64,000 nt of DNA from positions 9,315,001 through 9,379,000 of the forward strand of contig CANTUQ010000009.1 in the NCBI GenBank assembly GCA_947683425.1, in the 5' to 3' direction. A program made the translations under genes and the position numbers. Below are positions 32,662 to 43,472 of the stretch, one piece after another; within the stretch, counting starts at the first letter, position 1, and the number at the start of each line of letters is the position of its first letter. Source of the DNA: Excoecaria cochinchinensis (taxonomy: Eukaryota > Streptophyta > Magnoliopsida > Malpighiales > Euphorbiaceae). The notes beneath the pieces are model-generated. The model was not told the origin of the DNA. It was given only the letters and a program-made list of their open reading frames with translations, and did not search any database.

Positions 32662-35600
32662 TGTCACACCCCAAAATGGCCCTGGTCGGAATGTGCATGC
32701 TAAGTCGGGATCGGAAGGGTATTTTGGTAATTTATGTTTGAGCAATTTGGAGTGTTAAGGACCTAATTGAAAAGATAATTAAGTTTGTTAAGAAAAGAAG
32801 TGTGTAAGTGAGTGAATTGTATTTTGTCTAAGGACTAAAGAGCATTAAAACAAGATATTTATTAAGGAAAGGTTTGGGTGCATATGAGGGTATGGTACTT
32901 TGATTTGGAATGTTGAGTGGAGTTTGGGGTCCAATTGGATGTTGCCAAGTGGATTGTTGGGTAGGCATTGAAAGAAGAAAAGAAGAAAAGTAAGTGAGTG
33001 AGAGAGGAAAACACAGATTTGCAACCCGATCTCCCCTCTCACGGCTACTCCTCTTCTTCTCTTCTCCTTTCTTTGTTTCTCCTTTCTCTCACGTTTGGTT
33101 TGGGTTGTGTTTGGCTTGGATTGTCCTTTGCTTGAAGAGGTAAGTTGGATTTAAGTTCTGTTCTTCTTCTTCTTCTCTTCCTCCTGGTTTTGGTTGAGTT
33201 AGGGTTTTGAAGTAACTGTGGATTTTGTTTGTGCAAGCTTGGGATTGTAAGAAAGAGCATTGTAAAGGCAAGGAAAAGAGAGAGATTTGATTTTGAAGCT
33301 GGAAGCCTGATTTTTGAGGTTTGGGAGCTCTGTTTACTGCATTTGGATTTCTTAATGTTTTGCCCTAAATCTCACTTAGGATGTTTATGTGTTTGCATTT
33401 CTGGAAATTGATGTGGTTTAGAATGTGTACATGCATGATTAAGTGAGTAAATGTGTTGGTAATGCATGATAAACATTGAATTGGAAGTTCTGAGTTTGGG
33501 TTTTTAACTTACTGTATTTTTAGGGTTTATGCTCTAGAATGGATTAAATGTGTTTAAGCAGGGTTTTAATGATTTGATTGTTGAATTAAGTTGCAATTGT
33601 CTTGTTTATGCTGTTTGGGACATCGATTGAAAGGTAAGATGAGTTTGGTGGTGTTTTGAATGAGATTGAAAATGAATTTATCGAGTTCTTGGAGTTCTGG
33701 GTAACTGGGAATGGAAAATCGCGTCTCTGTTCTGTGTGAGACGAGTCACGTCGCGTGACTTAGAGTCACGGCGTGACTCGTGTGAAGGGCAGCGTGACTC
33801 CCAGTTGCGAAGCGTGACTCTTCTCTCTGTGAGAGGAAAGTCATGTCTCGTGACTTAGGGTCACGACGTGACCCTTGTGTATGGCAAAGCGTGACTCCAG
33901 TCGCGAAGCGTGACTCCTCTCTCTGTGAGAGGGAAGTCACGTCTCGTGACTTAGAGTCACGGCGTGACTCTGGTAAGGGCATTGCGTGACTCCTCTCTCT
34001 GTGAGAGGGAAGTCACGTCACGTGACATAGAGTCACGGCGTGACTCTTGTGAGGCCAGGCGTGACATAAAGTCACGTCCCGTGACTCTCTAGCAGGTCAC
34101 GAGACGTGACACTAGGTCACGCCGTGACCCTCCTGTGAGGTCAGTCACAAGTCGTGACACGACTTGTGACCGACTCCTCTTCAGCTCCTTTTTCCGATTT
34201 CGCCCAGTTTTAAAGCAAAATGGATTTCCTATTTCTTCTGTATGGGTCTTTACTTCTGTATAATTTATGTCAGACTGTTATACGCTCCTGTATGGCTTTT
34301 CTGTTTTACTTTGTTTCCCCACATGACTAGTTTTCTTGAAATGACTTTCAAATGCTTTTATAGCTCTTTCCTCTATCGAGTGCTATCTTATTTTGCTCAT
34401 CGGATTGGTTAGCCTATTTCAGTTATGATTAGCGATATGTTATGCATATCTTTGATTGAATTCTGCTCTGAGAGTAATCTGTCATGCTTAGAAATATATA
34501 GTATCATTTCATGATTCAGATTATGCGGTTTTGGATTATTGGCATGATATGATTCCACGTGTATTCCAGATATGCTTTAGTAAGTTGAGTAGTGCTAAAA
34601 TGCAATTGATTGACCTGTTGCATACTCCAGAATATGACTTGTATGAGCTTTGATTGATATTATGCTTTAGCCTTTGAACTCATTGTATTATGTTAAAATG
34701 TATGGACTGTAATATGTTTTGCAATGCGAATTGCATGATGTACGACCGACCTTATGAGCATATTTATATGTCTATTGTACTCTGATTTATGCATGATGTA
34801 TATATGTATATATATATTTATGCGTTGTGCGATTCGGAATGTGTATTATTTTATGCATGACCTGCGAGAGTCAGTCTAGTGGATAGTTAGGCATGCCTAA
34901 TAGAGTCTTTCAGTAGCTGCAGCGCCCTTTGAACGTATTGGACCCTGATCAGGTCCCCCGTATGGTTCCTCGCGAACCCCCCCCCCCCTCAGTGCGGATC
35001 CTCGTGGTCCTTTTTAATGAATTTGGATCGGGTTAAGATCCCCCATCAGTAAAATGCTTTTGTGACAAAATAAAATGGTTTTCGATTTGTACCCGTAAGG
35101 TACTAATCAGTTCAGTACACTCGTTAACCACTATTGTGAGTCAGCAAGTGCTTTACTGGTTTGTATTACTTTGAAATAACTATATGAATGTGATATCCGT
35201 TTGATTATGATAAAGATCTCAGGAATCAGTTTATGTGTATATGAATGTGATCATGGGCTTCTGAATGTATGTCTGTTTTAAATAAGCATGACTTTATATC
35301 TAACATGATTATCCGTACTCGTCATGTGATTTGTTATAAGTTTCTGAATGCTTTGATTATGATGCGACTAGAGTATTTATGTATATGACTTAAACATGTT
35401 TTGTTAACATATTAGCTTGTGGACCGAAGCAGCTGTGATGGTAAGTATGTGATGATTACTGTACTCTCTGCATGATGATGATATGAATGTAATACTAAGT
35501 GGTTATGCCTTCAGTCCCCGTTATCAGAAGGTTTCTGCATGATGCTTAATATATTAGAGTTGCGCAGCGGTATTGTGATGCTCTAAATGTTATCCTTTGG

Positions 35601-36521
35601 ATATTTGACTAGTGTATGTGTTTGGCATGTCTAAGTATGTTCAATAGCTAGCACCCTTAACACGATGATGGGGTTGTCAGTTCCTGCCTAGGTACTTAGT
35701 GATATTTAATGCATGTGTTTAGCTCTTGTGACTCCGCATAGTAAGATGCTATCATTTGATACCCATGTAGGTTTATGCATGAGTTATAGTATGTAGTTCG
35801 GTATGATGATATTTGTATCGTATATTGTATGATGTCTGTATTGGTATATCCTGGACATGAGTTCATGGTCTGTTTGTGAGTTATCGATTGAATGCTTTTA
35901 TTATGCAGCCTGATTAGTGATATGTTTTGGATATCTACATTTGTCATCTGAATGTGTTTTGCCTTGACGACCATTGTGAATGGCCGTCCATTATTCTTGT
36001 GTGTTCTCCCCAATAAGCGTTATCGCTTAGCACGGATTTCCTTTCCGTGCAGGTGGCAGGTTTGGTTCTGTTCGAGTCGCGCTTCTGCAAGGTCGGCCAC
36101 GTAGGAGTTAGAAGTTCTGTATTTTGTTCAGCTTCTGTATTTCAGCTTTTGTATTCGGTAGTATTGTATATGTAATTATTATGTTTCGTTCTTGAGTTTT
36201 CTTTTGGGAATGTAATAGTTAGTATGTCCTTATGTTTAGTTATTCCTTTGTTTTATTATTTCGATTATGCTTCCGTTGAATGGTCATCTGTATGCCTTTG
36301 TGTATGCTTTTGCTTAGTGCCTGCGTGTGCGTGAGTTATTGCATGTTCAGTCTGTGCCGCAAGGTAAGTCAAGGTAAGTTTTTAATTAATCCGTATTTCT
36401 GTATGCATGTTAAGTATGACTGTGTGCTTCCGCATTGTGCATGTGTATATCTGTATATGTGAGCGTCGTGTAGCGCGTCCATCGGCGTCCTTCCAACGGG
36501 GACGGCGATGGGGGTGTTACA
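32662..36521 (+). repeat. E3 3' LTR (3860 bp)
   Basis: Partner of 28005-31872, almost identical. Sub-parts: donor 33140, palindrome array 33744-34170, hairpin ladder about 34885-35110, GAC...GTC hairpin about 35967-35989, acceptor at 36052. Differences include a longer C-run (about 34977-34989), a change in the CTAAGCG hairpin arm (CCAATAAGCG) and loss of 13 bp near 33311. Confidence 0.97.
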
Positions 36522-39088
36522 AGCTACACATACAGACTCTATTAGGCATGCCTAACTATCCACTAGACTGACTCTCGCAGGTCATGCATCATACAAATCA
36601 TATTTCAAATCACATAATTTATATCATTGTACATAATCAGCAATAGGTGAGACATATGAATAAGTTCATAAAGTCAATCATGCATCATACAATTTACACT
36701 TAAGCATAACATAATAATCTTAGAGAAAGATCATCAGTATAGATATGCATAATACATTCAATTATATTAACACACTTCATAAAATAGTCAAAGAATAAAC
36801 CTAGAGGCATCACAAGTTCGGAATTCAAACATTGGAATCACCAAAGAAAACTCATTCAACACAACACATCTGTCGCGCTCGAGACAGAGACCATAGTCTC
36901 TTCGCTGTGCGCGCACGACGGACTTCGCGATCGCGGGAAGGAGAGAAGGGCCCAGCTCTGTCGCGCTCGCGATGTTATCACGATCGCGATGTTATCGCGA
37001 TCGCGACAGAGGGCAAGCATTGCTATCGCGGGGTCGCGACAAGTCGCGTGCTCGCGATAGCACAGGCCAACAATGTGCTCTATCGCGATCGCGACGGTTG
37101 TCGCGCTCGCGACAGAGAGCAGACAAGCTATTGCTATCGCGGGCTCGCGACAGCGTCGCGTGCTCGCGACGGCACAACATCAAAATCACCGGTCTCTGTC
37201 GCGCTCGCGACAGTGTCGCGATCGCGACAGAGTCATGATTCCGAAAATCTGCAGAATTCTGCAGGATCTTTCCTTCCTCAAACCCATCCACAGCACACCA
37301 AACATAACCAAAGGTCTCTTACCTCATCTCCTGCAAGCCACACATCATTGACATCATAAACACAACATTTTTATCAAGAATTTTAATAAAACATGCCACT
37401 AACCATATCCATTTACACAATCTATAATAACAACATTATTCATCAATCATCTCAATCGCACCCACGTTAAATGCATTCATACATATGGTATATCATGCTT
37501 AGGTTACTCATGAGACCAACACATATTAATCCTCATCCCTCACAAAGTTATATCTACTATTTTTACTAACTAAATCACCAATCTTAAACATACTCCTAAG
37601 TTTTTCCCAACGATAATTACTTATATAGCCAATTAATTACCCTAAACATGCATAATAACTGATGGAAAAGATACGGGATTGATCCGGGTCAATCCTAGAC
37701 TAAAACATATAGAAGAAAAGGCTCAAAACATGTCTTTCTGTCGCGAGGTCGCGACCCTTGTCGCGCTCGCGACAGAAGCTCGCCTCAGCTACCATAACAG
37801 ACTGCTTTTTACTACAAAATAATGTCGTGAAAACCGACCTCTAAACCTCATTTTTAGGAAAAGTTTTCTTCTTAACAAATGTTTACCTACGTCCTAATTT
37901 TCTAATGGAACAAGTTTCAGGTCAATTGGACATCTATAACTCCAGATATGAACTCCAAAACCCATACTGGTCAAACAATCCGACACAAAAAGAAACACTA
38001 CGGTATTATCCAAAATTCAGGGTTTTAGAGCAAGAATTTGCCCAAGGCTATTTCTACGACTTTTAAAGGAACATAAGGAATAGTTCTAATGGCTCAAGAA
38101 TTACATGTTTCAGAGATCTAAAACTCTACTTCGGACAAAAACAGTGCACAGGGGTCAATTGAGAACTGAACAGAGTTACCCAATCCTGCATTTCACTTTC
38201 AATTCTCACATACCTTCAAGTTAATCATCATCATGCATTACTAATACATTTACCCAAACAAATACATACATAAGACTCATATCAAAACATTCAAAGGTAG
38301 AAATCAAACTCCCAACCTCTTGTTGCACAATTAGCTGTTCCCTTCGAGCTTTAATCTTCTCTTTTCCTTTACTTTGCTTCTTCTTATCACCAATCACTTG
38401 CACAAACAAAAACCAGAAAATTATTCTTAATCCATAGCCTAGATCCCACATCAAAAGTAAACCTAGAAGGAGAATAAGATCAAAGCATAAATAACTAAAC
38501 CCTAACCACTTACCTCTTCAATCATGCTTCCCAAACTCCACCAAATCAATTCTAACTCACTCAAAACCAAATGATTGAGCAAGGAAAGGGAAGAAAAGGA
38601 AAAGACATGGAGAATAGGGAAGATGAAAGGGCAAAAACGTGGACTTTCTCCTCCCTACACTTAGTCTTCTTTTCACACTAAATGCACACTTACCCAACTC
38701 CACTTGTCCACTTCCTATAGGTCCACATGATTCACTTTGACTTCTCAATTCAAGTCACCATACACATACAGACACTAAATCACTTCTCATAAAATATCCT
38801 ACATCTTTAGTTCCATACCCATAATCCACTTGATAATTATTTCTTTTATGTAAATATCTCCAAGGCACCATGCTCATAAATCACTCAATGAAATCTCTTA
38901 AACCATTAACATCCTACTACCATACACTACTATCACACCATAATAATTCCTTTAATTATTTTATTTAATTAATTTCTTAGCAACTAAAGCCTTATTATCC
39001 ATATTACTCATGCATAAATTACCGAAATACCCTTCACTTAACCGACTTAGTTTGCCGATTCCAACTAGGCCCGATTTGGGGTGTTACA
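36522..39088 (-). repeat. E2 3' LTR, segment 2
   Basis: Continues after the second AGCTA copy. It has TTAGGCATGCCTAA (about 36540), the TGTCGCGATCGCGACA-type palindrome array (36870-37230), a small second set (37739-37775) and donor GAAGAG|GTAAGT (about 38514, minus). It ends (the LTR start in element sense) at TGTAACACCCCAAATCGGG, 39088. Confidence 0.93.
36870..37230. repeat. E2 palindrome array (CTGTCGCG...CGCGACAG)
   Basis: About ten inverted repeats with TCGCG/CGCGA arms, for example CTGTCGCG-CT-CGCGACAG and TTATCGCGATCGCGAC. Frames here read as Arg-Ser/Arg-Asp strings (36832-37359 and others) that mimic SR proteins but only reflect the palindromes. The partner array is at 44751-45111. 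Confidence 0.92.
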
Positions 39089-39107
39089 AATCTACCCTCC
39101 TTAAAAG
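39089..39107 (-). other. E2 polypurine tract
   Basis: The minus strand reads CTTTTAAGGAGGGTAGATT next to the 3' LTR, again preceded by AATTTCGAGGACGAAATT. Confidence 0.9.
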
Positions 39108-39612
39108 AATTTCGTCCTCGAAATTCACTTACATCGGAAGAAACCCCAAAACTTCACTTCGAATCACCCTCAGACTCATACACTGCATCCCCAAACTATT
39201 CACTTGCTTACGCTTATTACCATTGCTATGCTTTTACTCACTTCCTACTCAACTTACACCAAACATACAATGCTTTCTTTAGTCAATGCTATACTTACTC
39301 TTTTCACTCTTAATCCTTAGTAACAAATAGTACACGTATAACCTGTCAGCTTCCTCTCCATCAAAACACGTCTGCAGATGTTTATCTTGTATGGTCAAAG
39401 AGATGATGATGCAATGAGTATGTGATGATTCATGTATGCAGAATAATGTGGAATAAATGTAGTTGATGCTAAAATGATGCACTTTATCCCATCCCCGTGA
39501 TTCAAGATGCTTTTATTCAAACACTTTTCTGGAGATAGCTGACAGGTATATAGAGTACTATCAAAACCTTATAGAATCCAATTACCCTATCACCTCGAAT
39601 TACTAAAACAAT
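39108..39612 (-). other. E2 internal non-coding region
   Basis: About 500 bp with conserved blocks shared with E1 and L: TAGCTGACAGGTATA (39536-39550) and a CTGGTAAGTTTTGTTTTGAT segment next to the ORF end (39628-39647). No frame of note. Confidence 0.65.
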
Positions 39613-40131
39613 TTACTCGGACACATCAAAACAAAACTTACCAGAAGGTTCTGCAGGTTCTGTCACTACACTAAGGTGCTCAACAAGTCTTGTTGGCCCA
39701 CGAGTGGCTCTAAGCAATTCCTCCATATCCTTCCTAGCTTGCCGAGCTAAATTCTCTCTTGACTTCGGACAATCAACAAGCTGGTGGGCTTTGCTGCCAC
39801 ATCGGAAACAAGCTCCAGTGAGCTTCCGACAAAGACCCCAATGTTGCTTCTGACAGAATTGGCATATAGGAGTTTCTCGAATTCTTTTCCCTGCCGACAC
39901 TTCACTGCCCGAAACTTTTCTTTTCTGAGGTCTCTCCCGAACAAAATCCTAAGGAACGCGAGGGGTAGTTAATCTATCCAAAATTCGAATCAACCCTCGC
40001 ACTAGGGCCCTATCGTCAGAAACAGAACTAGAATCTCTAGCCAGCGGATGCTCGGAAACACTCTGATTAACACCAACTGGATTTACACTTTCTATCGTGT
40101 CATCCACCTTCTCACTAGGGTCAGACTCCAT
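39613..40131 (-). pseudogene. E2 Gag-tail zinc-knuckle protein (one nonsense codon)
   Basis: From ATG 40131-40129 one frame of 173 codons has a single internal TAG at codon 61 (40 residues shared with E3 before it: ALVRGLIRILDRLTTPRVP). After it come DFVRERPQKRKVSGSEV, ICQFCQKQHWGLC (C-X2-C-X3-H-X3-C) and CFRCGSKAHQLVDC (C-X2-C-X4-H-X4-C), then RENLARQARKDMEELL. Relative to E1 and E3 one knuckle plus linker (about 19 residues) is missing, so it has two knuckles instead of three. The stop makes this copy inactive unless reinitiation occurs. It is otherwise well kept, supporting a real protein in the family. Confidence 0.85.
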
Positions 40132-40278
40132 CTAACCATTAAACACACACAGGACAAAACACATCTGCATTAGGCCACGACACAAAACCGACTTATCTAT
40201 AAAGACACGACACATACCAACTAGCATACAAAGACCTGACACTCAAACAAACAAAGGCAGCCAGAACCGTCAAACCAC

Positions 40279-40290
40279 GCTCTGATACCA
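40279..40290 (-). other. E2 primer-binding site (Met-tRNA type)
   Basis: The minus strand reads TGGTATCAGAGC, 5 bp from the LTR end at 40296. Confidence 0.92.
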
Positions 40291-40295
40291 CAAAA

Positions 40296-40320
40296 TGTAA
40301 CACCCCAACCCATACGTAGG
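40296..40320 (-). repeat. E2 5' LTR, terminal 25 bp cut off by T2
   Basis: TGTAACACCCCAACCCATAC then the GTAGG target site. The LTR resumes at 43082 after T2. Confidence 0.93.
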
Positions 40321-40487
40321 TGTAGACACCGGGTCCCGAGGCGGTCCAAGATCAGGATTACGCGATGATGAAATAGAAGACCGATTTTCGGAAAGAAAGG
40401 TGAGAATCGATCGTTCCCTTGTCAAAAGTGTGTTTTTCGAAAAATGATTAAAATATTTTCTTTTTGGAAATCAAAATTAAAATGGAG

Positions 40488-40490
<3 letters not shown>

Positions 40491-40549
<59 letters not shown>
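40491..40549. repeat. (AT)n microsatellite in T2
   Basis: An uninterrupted AT run just upstream of an A-rich tract and the GC-rich island. T1 has no such run at the matching place. Confidence 0.97.
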
Positions 40550-40552
<3 letters not shown>

Positions 40553-40595
40553 TGTTAAGATCTAAAATAAAATTAAAAAAAAAAAGAAAAAAAAA

Positions 40596-40815
40596 ATCGC
40601 GAAGGCCGCCCCAGCGCGCAGGGGCGCCTGCGCGGCAGGCCGCCCCAGCGCGCAGGGGCGCTTGCGCGCGAGGCAGGCGCCTCGCGCGAGGCGAGGGGCG
40701 CCGCGCGCCCCCCCTGCGAGGCGGGGGGCGCGCGCGAGGCAGCTGCCTGCTGCGCGCGGTGCGGGGGCACCACGCGCGCAGCAGGCTGCCGCGCGCGCCC
40801 TTGCCCTCTTCGCGC
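40596..40815. other. GC-rich island in T2
   Basis: About 220 bp of very high GC made of GCGCGC and GGGGCGC strings in an AT-rich LTR. GGCCGCCCCAGCGCGCAGGG is repeated in tandem (about 40604 and 40639). Its place after the A-tract matches the pocket in T1 (8788-8960), but the sequences are not alike. Confidence 0.85.
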
Positions 40816-41771
40816 GACCTGCTGGTCTTCGCCTGTCTGTTTTTTTCGCTGTTTTCAGTCTGATTTTTTTTCAGTCTGACATTTCTGTTGTTTCACCATT
40901 TTATGCTATTTTGGATTAACTAAAAACAAAGGCTTTTTTGTGCCTTGCCATTTTTGGCCAAGGCAAGATTAAATGAGGATTTTGCCCCTCATTTTTGGAC
41001 GACAACTAATTTCCAAGGGTTTTGCCTTTCAACTTTTTCTCTCCAACAGCTAGTTCTTTATCTTCTTTTCTTTCTTGTTTTTCTAAAGTTTTAATCTTGA
41101 ATTGCTCTTCATAAATACATAATCCATTTTTTGAGTGATTTTGGCTTGGAAAACTAATTTCCTTTTGCTCAAATCATCCACCAAAAATATTTTTTTATCA
41201 AAGTATTTTCTTGATTTTGTTTCAAAATATCAATTTCTACATTTTCTTCAAGTATTTATCACCACAAATCCGACAAGGAAATCGACCGAGACACCGTTTC
41301 TCTAATCTAAAAATTATGAGGGTAAACATTCTCGGACTCGTTCTCATTTATTTTTTTGTATATTATTTACTATTGTTAATATTGTTTTTTGCTATTATTA
41401 TCATGTATATTGTTTACTTTTAGCATTTTAATGTGTTAATATCACTATTAATATATTATTTGTTTGCTTCAATTTGATATTTTGTTATCATTATTATTTT
41501 TATTGTGTTTATATTCATTATTGTTACTCTGCCATCCTTCATATTATCATTATCACCATTATTATCATTGTTTTGGTTATTATTAAGTTGATTGCAATTG
41601 GATATTTTGGTGTTCACGGTTAATGTCATTATTATTTCTATGTCCATCTTTGTTTTAGTTTTATAGTCATGTTCCTTAGTGTTATTTCACCATCTCCATT
41701 GCTTTTCATTTTTATTATCACATATTGTTATTCTGCCTTTGCCATTGTTGTTATTATGTGTTGATGTTGTG

Positions 41772-41772
<1 letters not shown>

Positions 41773-41832
<60 letters not shown>
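41773..41832. repeat. (ATT)n microsatellite in T2
   Basis: A TTA/ATT run equivalent to the compound microsatellite of T1 (10148-10304). Confidence 0.95.
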
Positions 41833-41833
<1 letters not shown>

Positions 41834-42331
41834 CATTATTGAGTTCCTGCCATGTTTAATGCATTTATTGTCCTATTATCATTATTATTATTGTTATTAT
41901 TATTATATTTCGCATTTGTTTGATTAATTTACTTTGAATATTTACTAATATTTTTTATGTTAATTTTTGTATGAGTTTAACTTGAATCGAGTTATTTGGG
42001 CGTCCCCGCGACTCCCCGGATGGGTCGCGACGCGTAGGCGGGCGCTTCGGTTTGGTGAGATCTTTCTCAACCCTTTCTTTTATGTCGTGTTATTTATAAA
42101 TATATATTTTATTCGTGCACGCGTACGATAAAATCACAAAAATATTTCTATAATTAAATTGGAATTTTCACTAATAAAATCGGGACCAATGTCCCTTATT
42201 TTAGCCCGACGATAAAAATGTCACAATTAAAACGAAGAGTCAACTTTCCTACAACAATGGGATCACTCATCCCGATTTTTTAATTCAAGCAATCAAAATG
42301 ACTCTTCGAACCCTCTTCAAATTAATACGAA

Positions 42332-42420
42332 GGAACCAATGTTCCTAAATTTCGAATAAGTGCGAAGGAACCAATGTTCCTAAATTTGGAATAAGTGCGA
42401 AGGAACCAATGTTCCTTAAA
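42332..42420. repeat. 34-bp tandem repeat with hairpin core in T2
   Basis: Three copies of a unit containing CGAAGGAACCAATGTTCC at about 34-bp spacing. The core GGAAC-CAAT-GTTCC is self-complementary. T1 has a single copy (about 10950). Confidence 0.85.
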
Positions 42421-43472
42421 TAATGCCCCGATTTATGTATGTTCTTTTATTTTTATCTTGGGTGAGTGTTTTAAATTCAAGTTCATTTCTTTTTTGGGCC
42501 CTTGTAATAATTTTGGGGCAAATTTATTTATTTTTGGGGATTGTATTCTGTCCCATTTATAGCTTCATTTCCTTCCAATGGGGGTTGTATTCCGCCCCTA
42601 TTTCTCTTGTAATTGCGTGCTTGCGTGTTTACCGCTTTCATTTATCGCTTTCTCTATCTATTGATTTATCGCTTTTATTTACTTCCTTTACGTGCTTGAA
42701 ATGCGCTTTTACTTTTAATGCATCGCTCGTGTGAGATGAGAGATATAATTTTAAGAAGTTAAAAACCCATTTATAATTAACCAAAGCATAAATAAGAGGG
42801 GAGTTTCGGACACCATATCTCTGGTTTAGACCAATAGAGGTGAGAAACCTTTTCCCAATTTCACGTAAATTGGGTGGCGACTCCAAATACCTCAAAGGTG
42901 CCTTTAGGCGTCAATAGGCTAGGTTATTCTCCCCAATGTTCTATTGGGAGGGACGCACCGATGATGCCTCGTGGTGCCCATGATCAAAAGACGCGAACCT
43001 TCATACCTCGAATCCCAATGGCGGATTCAAAGCGAGGGCCCTTGCTGGGTTACCGGGTTCATCGGCGCGCGTCACTGTAGGTGAACCCATCCGCAAGGGA
43101 GTAGGAAGCCGTACGAGTAGGTGTGTTACCGAACAGAAGCAATACAAAGCATATAAAAATACGGAAGAATTTCAAATTTAAAGAGAGGAAGCTGAACGTA
43201 CATATTATGCTAAGGCGCATACACTAAGAGAAAACATAGACACATGCATACTTATAATCATACAATAGAAACCTAGTAAGAAAGATACATAAGTGTGTAA
43301 ATATTTACATAGCTTACAATATTACATCAGAATTTTTACCTATTATTACATATACATATTACACAGATATACAAAAATCCCAAATTACAAAAGCCGAACA
43401 AGATACAAAACTTCTAGCTTCTATGTGGCCGACTCTGCAGATGCGCGACTTGAACAAAAGCAAACCTGCCAC

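Larger units (their letters stand above)
28005..36521 (+). mobile_element. E3: youngest non-autonomous large-LTR element, intact, with intact Gag-tail ORF
   Basis: TSD AGCTA is at 28000-28004 and 36522-36526. The empty target survives in the other E2 LTR near 44395-44415. 5' LTR 28005-31872, primer site 31878-31890, ORF 32001-32582, polypurine tract 32644-32661, 3' LTR 32662-36521. The LTRs differ by about 20 substitutions and a few indels by eye (about 0.5 %), so insertion is recent. The internal region is only 789 bp. Confidence 0.97.
40321..43076 (+). repeat. T2: solo LTR of a Tat/Ogre-type element (2756 bp)
   Basis: Starts TGTAGACACCGGGTCCCG like the T1 LTR and ends GCGCGTCACT (T1: GCGCATCACA). 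TSD GTAGG is at 40316-40320 and 43077-43081. No internal region remains, so it arose by LTR-LTR recombination. Features: AT run 40491-40549, GC-rich island 40596-40815, ATT run 41773-41832, hairpins GGGACCAATGTCCC (about 42182) and GGGATCACTCATCCC (about 42248), and a threefold repeat around GGAACCAATGTTCC (42332-42418). Confidence 0.93.

Noticed and set aside
28005..36521. Large direct duplication (4.65-kb offset) as a segmental duplication
   Set aside because: The two copies are the LTRs of E3: TG...CA ends, primer site, polypurine tract and AGCTA target duplication.
36832..37359. Arg/Ser/Asp-rich ORFs (also 44713-45240, 61131-61734) resembling SR splicing proteins
   Set aside because: They are open in several frames and both strands because of the TCGCGA palindromes. 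They lie inside LTRs and have no conserved start.
40444..40863. Arg/Ala-rich ORFs over the T2 GC island
   Set aside because: Products of GC-rich low complexity. The frame is not shared with T1.
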